Position numbers and translations under genes: made by a program. The notes under the pieces were generated by a model, which ran no database searches, was not told the DNA's origin, and saw only the letters and a program-made list of their open reading frames with translations. Positions 19,306-27,257 of a stretch of DNA of 64,000 nucleotides are shown here, piece after piece (within the stretch, counting starts at the first letter, position 1; each line of letters begins with the position of its first letter). The DNA lies in assembly GCA_016466735.1 (NCBI GenBank), contig JAAOED010000008.1, positions 1 to 64,000 on the forward strand, in the 5' to 3' direction. Source of the DNA: Weissella confusa (GTDB lineage Bacteria; Bacillota; Bacilli; Lactobacillales; Lactobacillaceae).

Positions 19306-19314
19306 TGTTATACT
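19306..19314 (+). promoter_or_regulatory. Extended -10 promoter of the AAA-DUF4143 gene
   Basis: TG-T-TATACT (19306-19314) is an extended -10 element. With a 17-nt spacer the -35 box would fall at 19286-19291, inside the last palindrome of the array. Confidence 0.65.
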
Positions 19315-19349
19315 AAAGCCACGAATTATAAATGGGGAGGTAATCTAGC

Positions 19350-20552
19350 ATGGCTGAATTGATTCCACGAACGACATATTTAGAGACGCTGTGGCGAAAT
19401 AAAGATATGGATACCATTAAAGTGGTTTCCGGTGTGCGTAGAAGTGGTAAGTCAACGTTGCTCAAGATGTTTGTTGACCGGCTACATGAAGAAGGTATTG
19501 GGGATGACCGTATTCATGTGTACAATTTTGAAGATCCAAACTTCGATGCTTTGCGTGATGCAAACGAGTTGTATCGAACAATCCAGAGACAATTGGTGGC
19601 GGATGAACAAAATTACATTATTCTAGACGAGATTCAATGGGTTGAGCATTTCGAGAAAGCGGTTGATGGCCTGTTTATTTTGCCTAACACGGATATCTAT
19701 ATCACAGGATCGAATGCATATTTCATGTCGGGTGAGTTGGCAACGTACTTAACAGGTCGCTATTTTGAAATCAAAATTTACCCATTGTCATTCCGAGAAT
19801 TCATGTCGAGTCACGAAGAGTTGACACTGGAGCAGGGTTTTGAACGCTACATGTTTGGGACGCTGCCATACTTTACGAAGTATGATAATCAATCTGATGC
19901 ACTGTCGTATTTAGTTGGTGTGTACAACACGATTTTATTGAAGGATGTTGTGCAGCGTTTGGAAATTCGAGATGTTGATACCTTGCAACGCATCATGAAG
20001 GTGCTGGTAAGTTCAGTCGGAAGCATTGTGTCGATTGCTAAGATTACGAATACACTGAAAAGTGATGGTAATAGCATCTCGGATAAAACGGTTGAGCGTT
20101 ACGTCACAGGAATCGTGGATAGTTTATTGATGTACCGCGCACCACGCTATGATGATTCAGGTCGCAAGTATTTGAAGTCGCGTGATAAGTTTTACCTGGC
20201 TGATCCGGGGATGCGTCGTATTATTGCTGGTAATCGACCAGGTGACTTAGGTCATACATTGGAAAATATTATTTTCCTAGAGCTTTTGCGTCGTGACTAC
20301 AATGTTTATGTGGGCGAGTTAGATGATCGTACGGAAGTTGATTTTGTTGCAGTTGATAAAGAAGGTAAGAAACTTTACGTGCAAGTAAGTTTGACGACTT
20401 TGGACGAAAACACACTGAAGCGTGAACTACACCCGCTAGAAAAAATAGCCGACAATTATCCGAAATTGCTTCTCACACTCGATACGATTGAGCGTGAAGC
20501 GTCATACGGTGGTATTCAAAAGATGAATGCGCTAGATTGGCTGATGAATTAA
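19350..20552 (+). CDS. AAA ATPase with DUF4143 domain
   Basis: A 400-aa protein of the AAA_14/DUF4143 type. Walker A is GVRRSGKST (28-36), Walker B ILDEIQ (91-96), and a sensor-like TGSNAYF lies at 119-125. The C-terminal DUF4143 region is thought to be a PD-(D/E)XK nuclease relative; here EVDF (329-332) and VQVS (344-347) occupy the expected core, with Gln where the catalytic Glu usually sits. Biological role of the family is poorly known. Codon use is more A/T-rich and varied than in neighbours, suggesting transfer. It has its own promoter with a palindrome array and its own terminator. AGGGGAGGT-like ribosome site. Confidence 0.85.
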   Translation: MAELIPRTTYLETLWRNKDMDTIKVVSGVRRSGKSTLLKMFVDRLHEEGIGDDRIHVYNFEDPNFDALRDANELYRTIQRQLVADEQNYIILDEIQWVEHFEKAVDGLFILPNTDIYITGSNAYFMSGELATYLTGRYFEIKIYPLSFREFMSSHEELTLEQGFERYMFGTLPYFTKYDNQSDALSYLVGVYNTILLKDVVQRLEIRDVDTLQRIMKVLVSSVGSIVSIAKITNTLKSDGNSISDKTVERYVTGIVDSLLMYRAPRYDDSGRKYLKSRDKFYLADPGMRRIIAGNRPGDLGHTLENIIFLELLRRDYNVYVGELDDRTEVDFVAVDKEGKKLYVQVSLTTLDENTLKRELHPLEKIADNYPKLLLTLDTIEREASYGGIQKMNALDWLMN

Positions 20553-20561
20553 TTGATACGC

Positions 20562-20604
20562 AAAAATGCCTGCAAATCTCAAATCGAGATCTGCAGGCAT
20601 TTTC
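20562..20604. terminator. Bidirectional terminator between the ATPase and pepF
   Basis: AAAATGCCTGCA pairs with TGCAGGCATTTT, with additional pairing in the loop (ATCTC/GAGAT). It serves two convergent genes. Confidence 0.88.
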
Positions 20605-20608
20605 ATTA

Positions 20609-22417
20609 TTACTTTACAAATTGCTCTGACAAAGCCAAGAATTCATCGATGTCCTTCTTAACCAAATCAGCACCAGCTTGCCAGAAGTCTGGCTTAGTCA
20701 AATCAACACCAAGGTGCTTTTGGGCCAATTCTTCCGTTGACATGTTGGCCGTATCACGAAGCAATGCGATGTAAGCCTCTTCGAAGTTATCTTGCGTGTG
20801 CGCCCAAGCGTAGATACCTTGGCTGAACAAGTAACCGAACGTGTATGGGAAGTTGTAGAATGGCACGTCATCAATGAAGAAGTGCAACTTTGATGACCAG
20901 AAGTGTGGGTGACGGTGATCCAAAAGACCATCGAAGGCTACCTTTTGTGCCTCATCCATCAATTCGTTCAAACGTGCTGCAGGGACGAAGCCTTGCTTAC
21001 GCTCCGTGTAGAAGCTGTCTTCAAAGATGAAGCGGGCGTGGATGTTCAAGAACATGGCGATTGGGTTCGTCATCTTCGCATCCAACAACACAACCTTTTC
21101 CGCATCTGATTGGGCAGCTTGCACGTTGGCATCCGCAATCAACATTTCAGCAAACGTTGAGGCAGTCTCGGCAACGTTCATCGCATAACCGTCACGCCAA
21201 ACTGGCAAGTCCGTCAAGACAGAAGAGTGGAACCCGTGGCCGATTTCGTGGGCAATTGTCGCTGCGTCGTTCACAGACCCAGTAAACGTCGTGATGATAC
21301 GTGACTCGTGAATGTCAGGTACACTTTCCATCCAAGCACCTGGTGTCTTACCAGGGCGGTCTTCCGCTTCAATCCATTGATTCTCAAATGCGTGTTGGGC
21401 GAACGCGGCCATCTTTGGTGAGTACTTGCCGAAGTTCTTAATAATGAAAGCAGCCACTTCATCATATGACAACGTGCTTGGCTTGTAGTCACCCAAATCC
21501 GTGATAGGAGCGACTTGGTCTTGCCAACCAAGCTCCGTCAAACCAAGCAATTCCTTCTTGCGGTCGAAGTAGGCCTTGAACATGTGCTTGTTGTCATCGA
21601 CCATTTGCCACATTGCGTCCAATGTCTCGCGTGACATACGGTTCAACTCAAGCGGTTGATCCAAGTGGTTTTCGTAACCGTGGGCCGCTTGTTCCGTCAA
21701 ACGGGCACCGGCCAAGTGGTTGATTGTGTCAGCAGCCAAGTTCTCGGCGCTACCCCACATCTTTTCGTAGTTGGCCATGATGTTAGCACGAACCTTGTTG
21801 TCAGGGTAACCATCCAATTGGTTCAACGCTTGTCCAGCAGACAACCCTTGTTCGTCGCCGTTTTCATCCGTGTACGTCATTGAAAGACCAGATGAAATCG
21901 TATCGTAGTGCTCTGACCAAGCTTGCAAACCGTCCAACCGCAACTTGTTGAGCAATTCTTCAGCGCGGTCATCCAACAAACGGGCGGCGTCATCACGCAA
22001 CTCGTTCAAGTGGAAGGCAACCTCGGCGATGCCAGGCAACGTGCTGACCTTAGCGAACGTCTCATCATCAAATGACGTCAACAGCTTCGCGAAGGCATCC
22101 AGCGGTGCTTGATAAGCGACTTCCAAGTGTGACACCTTCGTTTGGTATGGACGGTAAACCGGGTTCGTGTAGTCGGCTGAGTAAAGGGCGTTGACGAAAA
22201 GTGCCACCGTACCCAATCCTGAACGAATGACTTGCGCGTCGTTCACCAAAGCTACGAGCTTGCTGAAGTCCGTATCCGTGAAACGGTCGTAAGCGGTCAC
22301 GTCAGACGCGAATTGCTTAATTTGTTGATCGAGTAAAGCTAGCTTGGCAGCGAATTCAGGTGATTCGATACCACCAGGGTAGATGGGATCCAAATCCCAG
22401 TTCAATGAATAGCTCAT
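20609..22417 (-). CDS. pepF: Oligoendopeptidase F (M3B metallopeptidase)
   Basis: A 602-aa cytosolic zinc peptidase that cleaves medium-size peptides. The zinc motif HEIGH is at 390-394, and the surrounding SVNDAATIAHEIGHGFHS and later NFPYTFGYLFSQG segments are typical of PepF. Length is normal. GGAGC stands 8 nt before the ATG. It supports peptide nutrition and protein turnover in lactic acid bacteria. It is transcribed alone on the minus strand. Confidence 0.93.
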   Translation of the reverse strand: MSYSLNWDLDPIYPGGIESPEFAAKLALLDQQIKQFASDVTAYDRFTDTDFSKLVALVNDAQVIRSGLGTVALFVNALYSADYTNPVYRPYQTKVSHLEVAYQAPLDAFAKLLTSFDDETFAKVSTLPGIAEVAFHLNELRDDAARLLDDRAEELLNKLRLDGLQAWSEHYDTISSGLSMTYTDENGDEQGLSAGQALNQLDGYPDNKVRANIMANYEKMWGSAENLAADTINHLAGARLTEQAAHGYENHLDQPLELNRMSRETLDAMWQMVDDNKHMFKAYFDRKKELLGLTELGWQDQVAPITDLGDYKPSTLSYDEVAAFIIKNFGKYSPKMAAFAQHAFENQWIEAEDRPGKTPGAWMESVPDIHESRIITTFTGSVNDAATIAHEIGHGFHSSVLTDLPVWRDGYAMNVAETASTFAEMLIADANVQAAQSDAEKVVLLDAKMTNPIAMFLNIHARFIFEDSFYTERKQGFVPAARLNELMDEAQKVAFDGLLDHRHPHFWSSKLHFFIDDVPFYNFPYTFGYLFSQGIYAWAHTQDNFEEAYIALLRDTANMSTEELAQKHLGVDLTKPDFWQAGADLVKKDIDEFLALSEQFVK

Positions 22418-22607
22418 GTTGATGCTCCGTGTTTCTCATAGTTTTCTAATAGTTTAGCACAGCGACAGACAATTTGAGAAAAAACTTGTTAAGGACGTTA
22501 CGAATTTGGATACAAAACATTTACACAATTGTGACCGAAAACCTGCTAAAACCTGACAATTGGCGACTAGACTGAAAGACAACAAAAAGGAATGGGGGAC
22601 TTGTGGC

Positions 22608-22814
22608 ATGCGAAAGAAATTAGTGAGATTACTAGTGGCGTTCAGCTTGGGTGTTTGGATTGTTGGGGCAGTTGCGGCGATTACGACGCAAAATCAACCA
22701 TTGCCGGCTGACAGTGAGAAGTCGTTAAGCGGCAAGTCGCTTTGGGAACGACAAAATCAATATTTGGATCGAATGGGTGATAAGTTGATCGACTCATTGT
22801 TGCATATGAAGTAG
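22608..22814 (+). CDS. Small secreted or membrane-anchored protein, unknown
   Basis: A 68-aa protein. Residues 1-30 are a basic start (MRKKLVRLL) and a hydrophobic segment (VAFSLGVWIVGAVAAI) that is either a signal peptide or one membrane helix; the rest (SEKSLSGKSLWERQNQYLDRMGDKLIDSLLHMK) is polar and amphipathic. The ATG at 22608 has a GGGGG ribosome site about 9 nt upstream. No family recognised. It stands alone before the hydrolase gene. Confidence 0.6.
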   Translation: MRKKLVRLLVAFSLGVWIVGAVAAITTQNQPLPADSEKSLSGKSLWERQNQYLDRMGDKLIDSLLHMK

Positions 22815-22919
22815 TCAGTCATTTGCTTAACGGGGTATACCTTTTATTTTCTAGTGTTCTTCCTTATAATGGACAGGTTGCACTTATCAGATTTATAGAA
22901 GAGTAAGAGGTTAGCGAAT

Positions 22920-23885
22920 ATGGCTAAGCAAAAGAAGCGCTGGTCAACGCCACGTAAGATCATCACTTGGGTGGTTTCAATCGTGGTTGTCTTGGCAGTT
23001 ATTCTTGGGGCTGCTGGTGGATATTTCTTCCACGTCGCCGAGGTGCGTGCGAAGAAGGACTTTATCGGTAGTGGTGTGTTGACGAAGAAGGATACGTTGT
23101 ATTCACGTCAACAAGAGTTCCTAGCGTTGGATTCACAAACGTGGCATTTGACGGCGAAGGACGGTACGAAGTTGGTTGGTAATTATGTACCAGCTGAAAA
23201 GAAGACCAACAAGACGGTTGTTGTGATTCACGGATTCGGTGTGGAACACAAGGCCATGGCACCTTATGGTCAAATGTTCCATGACATGGGCTACAACGTG
23301 TTGATGCCCGATGATCGTGCGTCAGGTAAGTCAGGCGGTAAGTACATCGGGTTCGGTTACTTGGATGCCAAGGACTACAAGCAATGGATTAGCAAGGTCA
23401 TTACAAAGAATGGTCAAGATAGCCAAATCGTGGTGATGGGTGCCTCAATGGGCGGTGCCACGACGATGATGTTGTCAGGAATGAATCCACCAGCACAAGT
23501 TAAGGCGTACATTGAAGACGCTGGTTACACGTCAGTTTATGATGAGTTGGAATACCAAGCGGGTGACATGTATGGTTTGCCAATGTGGTTGGCTAAGATT
23601 ATCTTGCCAGTGGTTTCAACGTACTCAAAGGTTTTGGCTGGTTACGACTACGCTGAAGCTGATGCGTTGAAGTTGTTGCAAAAGAACACGCGCCCAATGA
23701 TGTTTATTCACGGTGGGGATGACACATTTGTGCCAACGAAGTTCTTGAACCAAGTGTATGACGCCTCAAACGGACCAAAGGAAAAGTACTTGGTTCCAGG
23801 TGCTTCACACGTGCAATCATATGCAACCAATCCAGCTAAGTATGAGCAAAAGGTTGCTGATTTCTTGGCAAAGTATTTTAAGTAA
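22920..23885 (+). CDS. Membrane-anchored alpha/beta hydrolase
   Basis: A 321-aa protein with an N-terminal membrane segment (about 14-36) that places the catalytic domain outside. The oxyanion motif VVVIHGFG is near 100-107, the nucleophile elbow GASMGG gives Ser176, the acid is Asp268 (HGGDDTFVP) and the base His297 (GASHVQS). It resembles serine aminopeptidase (S33)/BAAT-like lipoprotein-type hydrolases of LAB. Substrate unknown. AAGAGGTTAGCG precedes the start; a terminator follows. Confidence 0.85.
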   Translation: MAKQKKRWSTPRKIITWVVSIVVVLAVILGAAGGYFFHVAEVRAKKDFIGSGVLTKKDTLYSRQQEFLALDSQTWHLTAKDGTKLVGNYVPAEKKTNKTVVVIHGFGVEHKAMAPYGQMFHDMGYNVLMPDDRASGKSGGKYIGFGYLDAKDYKQWISKVITKNGQDSQIVVMGASMGGATTMMLSGMNPPAQVKAYIEDAGYTSVYDELEYQAGDMYGLPMWLAKIILPVVSTYSKVLAGYDYAEADALKLLQKNTRPMMFIHGGDDTFVPTKFLNQVYDASNGPKEKYLVPGASHVQSYATNPAKYEQKVADFLAKYFK

Positions 23886-23897
23886 AAAGCATTAGTG

Positions 23898-23929
23898 AAG
23901 CGTTGCACGTTGTTGTGCAGCGCTTTTTA
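23898..23929 (+). terminator. Terminator of the hydrolase gene
   Basis: AGCGTTGCAC pairs with GTGCAGCGCT and is followed by five T. Confidence 0.88.
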
Positions 23930-23992
23930 ATAACTTACAATGGATAAGCTGTTTTAGAGAGATAGCGAAGCATCTATTGAGGAGAGTTCATT

Positions 23993-25165
23993 ATGCAAAA
24001 CAAGAATCAGTCACCTTTTTTGGTGCCTGGCATTGTGATGATGGGAATGATATTACGCATTCCGTTTACATCAATTCCGCCAGTTATTAGCGAAGTTGCT
24101 AAAGGGTTGGGGGTGTCAGTTAGTTCATTGGGGATTTTGACAACCATTCCACTCTTGAGTTTCGCCATTATTTCTCCTTTGGCGCCGAAGTTTGGCCAAA
24201 AGTGGGGAATTGAAAAGTCTTTCGCTATTTTCGTATTGTTAATGGCAGTTGGGTCATTGTTACGCATTATTTCGATGCCATTTTTGTTTTTAGGAACAGT
24301 ATTGATTGGTGTCGGTATTGCAACATTGAATGTGTTGCTACCTAGTGCCGTCGTTGCAAATTTCCCAACTCAAATTGGCCGTTATACGTCAACGTATTCA
24401 CTGGCGATGACGATTGCAACTATCTTGGCATCATCTTTAGCCGTGCCGATTGTCAAAGCAACTAATTGGCAAACGTTAATTTTGATTTTGTCAGTATTGA
24501 TTGTACTTGCTTTGGTGGTTTGGCTACCAAATACAAAGCAAAATCACGTGCTAGAACCACGACCAGCCGACGGAACACACACGTCGATTTGGCGTAATAA
24601 GCGGGCATGGTATTTGTTGGCCTACGGTGGGCTACAGTCATTGTATTACTACACAGCGATGGCCTGGTTGCCAACAATGGCGCAACAAGCTGGGTTATCG
24701 GCTGAAGCAGCTGGTTACCTATCGGGTATCTTTACGCTAATCACTTTGCCATTGACGTTTGTGCTACCAACTGCCTTTACACGTTGGAATAATAAACAAC
24801 GTCGCTGGATTATGGTAGCCTTCTCCGCCTTTGCATTTGTTGGTGTGGGGATGATTTTATTCAATGGTCACAGTTTTTTGTTTTGGTTGATTGTTAACTT
24901 ATTGATGGGATTCTCAGGTGGCGCATTGTTCCCTTACTTGTTAACGATGTTCTCAGTTAAGACAACCACACCCACGCGAACGGCTGAACTATCGGGTATG
25001 GCGCAATCCGGTGGCTACCTATTGGCTGCATTTGGACCAACTTTGTTTGGTTACGGTTTTGGGTTGTGGCACAGCTGGACAATTCAATTGATTGTCTTGT
25101 TGGTACTCATTGTCCTCATGGCTGCGGCCGCTTGGATGGTTGAAAAGACCGATATTATTGCATAA
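23993..25165 (+). CDS. MFS transporter, CynX/NimT (cyanate permease-like) family
   Basis: A 390-aa permease with about 12 hydrophobic segments. The N-terminal sequence (LVPGIVMMGMILRIPFTSIPPVISEVAKGLGVSVSSLG) and the absence of a classic sugar-porter motif resemble the CynX/NimT branch of the major facilitator superfamily, which exports or imports small anions or nitroimidazole-like compounds. True substrate unknown. GAGGAGAG precedes the start. It is transcribed alone. Confidence 0.82.
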   Translation: MQNKNQSPFLVPGIVMMGMILRIPFTSIPPVISEVAKGLGVSVSSLGILTTIPLLSFAIISPLAPKFGQKWGIEKSFAIFVLLMAVGSLLRIISMPFLFLGTVLIGVGIATLNVLLPSAVVANFPTQIGRYTSTYSLAMTIATILASSLAVPIVKATNWQTLILILSVLIVLALVVWLPNTKQNHVLEPRPADGTHTSIWRNKRAWYLLAYGGLQSLYYYTAMAWLPTMAQQAGLSAEAAGYLSGIFTLITLPLTFVLPTAFTRWNNKQRRWIMVAFSAFAFVGVGMILFNGHSFLFWLIVNLLMGFSGGALFPYLLTMFSVKTTTPTRTAELSGMAQSGGYLLAAFGPTLFGYGFGLWHSWTIQLIVLLVLIVLMAAAAWMVEKTDIIA

Positions 25166-25207
25166 AAAATGGTGATGATGCCCAATTTTGACATCATCAC
25201 CATTTTT
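25164..25207. terminator. Bidirectional terminator between the MFS and LOG genes
   Basis: AAAAAATGGTGATGATG pairs with CATCATCACCATTTTT. It overlaps the stop codon of the permease gene and lies 4 nt from the convergent gene. Confidence 0.9.
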
Positions 25208-25210
25208 CTG

Positions 25211-25765
25211 TTATTCACCAAATTCGCCTTCGAGGTACTTGAATGTTTCATCAACGCTTGGCATCAAGGCCAAACGTGAAAGACCTTCGCGGGTGACGAA
25301 CTCAGCTTCGATGGCTGTTTCGAACCAAGCCACCATGTCATCCCAGAAGCCATCGACATTCACCAATACGATTGGCTTTTCGTAGTAACCAAGCTTTGTC
25401 CATGACATCACTTGGCCGAGCTCTTCCAATGTTCCCATGCCACCTGGCAAAAAGACGAAGGCATCGGCGCGATCGAACATCATGCGCTTACGAGTATCCA
25501 TGTCCGGCACGTCGATGTGTTCCATCTGCAAATCATGCCCAGCCTCTTCAGGTAGAAAGCTGGTTGGTCGGATACCGGTCACTTGTGCACCTGCGTTGAT
25601 GGCGTTAACTGCGACCTCGCCCATCAAACCGCTCTTTGATCCACCGTAAACCAAGCCCCAGTTACGGGCTGCAATTCCTTTACCCATCGCAGCCGCTGCT
25701 TCGTGGAATTCTTCTAAGTGACCATATTGGGCGCCCATAAAGACGCCGATTGTCTGCTTTTTCAT
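25211..25765 (-). CDS. LOG family protein (TIGR00730), nucleotide 5'-monophosphate phosphoribohydrolase-like
   Basis: A 184-aa Rossmann-like protein. The family motifs GGSKSGLMG (41-49) and PGGMGTLEE (107-115) are intact, which is the substrate-binding and catalytic signature of lysine-decarboxylase-like LOG proteins that cleave AMP-type nucleotides. The ATG at 25765 has GGGGGAG upstream; a TTG five codons earlier overlaps this site and is rejected. Physiological role in LAB is unclear. Confidence 0.88.
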   Translation of the reverse strand: MKKQTIGVFMGAQYGHLEEFHEAAAAMGKGIAARNWGLVYGGSKSGLMGEVAVNAINAGAQVTGIRPTSFLPEEAGHDLQMEHIDVPDMDTRKRMMFDRADAFVFLPGGMGTLEELGQVMSWTKLGYYEKPIVLVNVDGFWDDMVAWFETAIEAEFVTREGLSRLALMPSVDETFKYLEGEFGE

Positions 25766-25881
25766 GTCATACTCCCCCAAGTACTTTGCTTTTATAATTA
25801 GTCTCTATATCATACAATGGTTTATATAGAAAACTTTGAAGATTATCAGGATTCTGATATTGAGAATAGAAAGAGGTTCAC

Positions 25882-26499
25882 ATGGCTGAACATTATTACA
25901 CGGCGAACCCAAGTGTTGCCCACGACGAGCATACTTGGACGTTTCCGCTTTTTGACCACACCTTGACGTTCACAACGGACGCCGGTGTCTTCTCTAAGTC
26001 TACCGTAGATTTCGGAACGCGCACGATGTTGGAGGCGTTTGATCAAGATATTCCCGCTGGTAAGATTTTGGATTTGGGTGCCGGCTACGGTCCGGTTTCA
26101 ATTGCATTGGCAACGGTAATGCCTGACCGCGAGTTTGTGGCAGCTGAAATCAATGAGCGTGCGGCTGAATTGGTCAAGCGTAACGCGCAAAAGAACGGGG
26201 TTGGCGACCGCATTGACGTGGTATTGTCAGATCGTTATTCTGGCGTTGACGGTAAGTTCGCGGCTATTTTGACGAATCCACCGGTGCGTGCCGGTAAGGA
26301 CATCGTGTCAGATATGATTGCTGGGGCGAAGGATTACTTGGTTGATGGCGGTACGCTGACGGTTGTTTTGCAAAAGAAGCAAGGTGCGCCATCTGCTAAG
26401 GCATTGATGGCCGAAACGTTCGGTAACGCTGCAACGATTACCAAGAACAAGGGTTACTACATTTTGGAGAGTGTCTACCATGACGACGCTAACGCCTGA
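25882..26499 (+). CDS. rsmC: 16S rRNA (guanine-N2)-methyltransferase, RsmC-like
   Basis: A 205-aa SAM-dependent methylase like the short Gram-positive RsmC/YbxB. The N-terminal HYYTANPSVAHDEHTWTF, SAM motif DLGAGYG (64-70) and catalytic-type NPPVRAGK (132-139) match RsmC, which methylates a guanine near the decoding region of 16S rRNA. Its 3' end overlaps tadA by 20 nt, so the two translation-related genes are co-expressed. Exact target base is inferred from the family. Confidence 0.87.
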   Translation: MAEHYYTANPSVAHDEHTWTFPLFDHTLTFTTDAGVFSKSTVDFGTRTMLEAFDQDIPAGKILDLGAGYGPVSIALATVMPDREFVAAEINERAAELVKRNAQKNGVGDRIDVVLSDRYSGVDGKFAAILTNPPVRAGKDIVSDMIAGAKDYLVDGGTLTVVLQKKQGAPSAKALMAETFGNAATITKNKGYYILESVYHDDANA

Positions 26500-27025
26500 A
26501 CAAGTTGACTACTTCATGGGTGAAGCCATCAAGGAAGCCAAGAAAGCGGGCGCCTTGGGTGAAGTACCAATTGGAGCAGTTGTCGTGCAAAACGGTCAAA
26601 TCATCGGACGTGGCTTTAACCTACGTGAGCGTTTGGAAGATGCCAGCCAACACGCTGAGCTTCAAGCCATTACCGAGGCAAATCGTTTGGTGAAGTCATG
26701 GCGTTTGCCAGATGCCCAGTTGTTTGTGACGTTGGAACCATGCATTATGTGCGCAGGGATTATTCAACAGTCACGCATTAGTGATGTGTATTACGGCGCT
26801 GAAGATCCGAAGGCTGGGGCGGTACATTCTTTGTACCACATCTTAGAGGATGAGCGTTTGAACCACCAAGTTAACGTGCACCAAGGTGTTCGCGAGCAAG
26901 AGAGTGGCGACTTATTGCGTAACTTCTTCCGTGAGATTCGTAAGCAGAAGAAGGCTGAAAAGAAGGCACGCCGCGCAGCAGAATTGGCAGCACAAGAATT
27001 ATCGAATGAGATTGCAGAAAAGTAA
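26480..27025 (+). CDS. tadA: tRNA-specific adenosine deaminase TadA
   Basis: A 181-aa zinc deaminase that converts A34 to inosine in tRNA. HAE (58-60) and PCIMC (87-91) supply the zinc ligands His58, Cys88 and Cys91 and the catalytic Glu60. The last 30 residues (REIRKQKKAEKKARRAAELA and on) are a Lys/Arg/Ala-rich extension beyond the usual core. GGAGAG precedes the ATG at 26480; a GTG three codons earlier lies in that site. A Thr tRNA with A34 in this same window makes a wider substrate range possible. Confidence 0.94.
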   Translation: MTTLTPEQVDYFMGEAIKEAKKAGALGEVPIGAVVVQNGQIIGRGFNLRERLEDASQHAELQAITEANRLVKSWRLPDAQLFVTLEPCIMCAGIIQQSRISDVYYGAEDPKAGAVHSLYHILEDERLNHQVNVHQGVREQESGDLLRNFFREIRKQKKAEKKARRAAELAAQELSNEIAEK

Positions 27026-27040
27026 TCCACCTGCTATAAT
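27012..27040 (+). promoter_or_regulatory. Promoter of the SRP RNA gene
   Basis: TTGCAG (27012-27017) inside the end of tadA and TATAAT (27035-27040), with a 17-nt spacer. Confidence 0.75.
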
Positions 27041-27046
27041 ATTGTT

Positions 27047-27127
27047 TGTGGGGCAAGTGTGCACTTCGAACCGTGTCAGGGTCGGAAGGCAGCAGCACTA
27101 AGGAGACCGTGCATTGTGCTTCACTTC
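27047..27127 (+). ncRNA. ffs: Signal recognition particle RNA (small bacterial 4.5S type)
   Basis: The conserved apical domain TCAGGGTCGGAAGGCAGCAGC, with the GGAA tetraloop and the AGCAGC side of the internal loop, marks the Ffh-binding site. The flanks pair as one long hairpin (GTGGGGCA..TGTGCAC with GTGCA..TGTGCTTCAC). The ends are estimated from the promoter and stem. No Alu domain is present. A terminator follows at 27142. Its place just before dnaX is common in Firmicutes. Confidence 0.92.
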
Positions 27128-27141
27128 TTATGAACTTTAAT

Positions 27142-27177
27142 CGCTAACCGATGAACTAATCGGTTGGCGTTTTTTTT
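27142..27177 (+). terminator. ffs terminator
   Basis: CGCTAACCGAT pairs with ATCGGTTGGCG and is followed by eight T. Confidence 0.93.
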
Positions 27178-27257
27178 ACTATTTTCTGTTACTATAAGAG
27201 TAGGGAAAATTCAAACGTTACTGTCAAAATAGGCAGTGGTGAAAGGGGTCACACACA

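Noticed and set aside
20553..20774. A 73-codon plus-strand ORF after the AAA ATPase
   Set aside because: It overlaps the bidirectional terminator and is antisense to the end of pepF.
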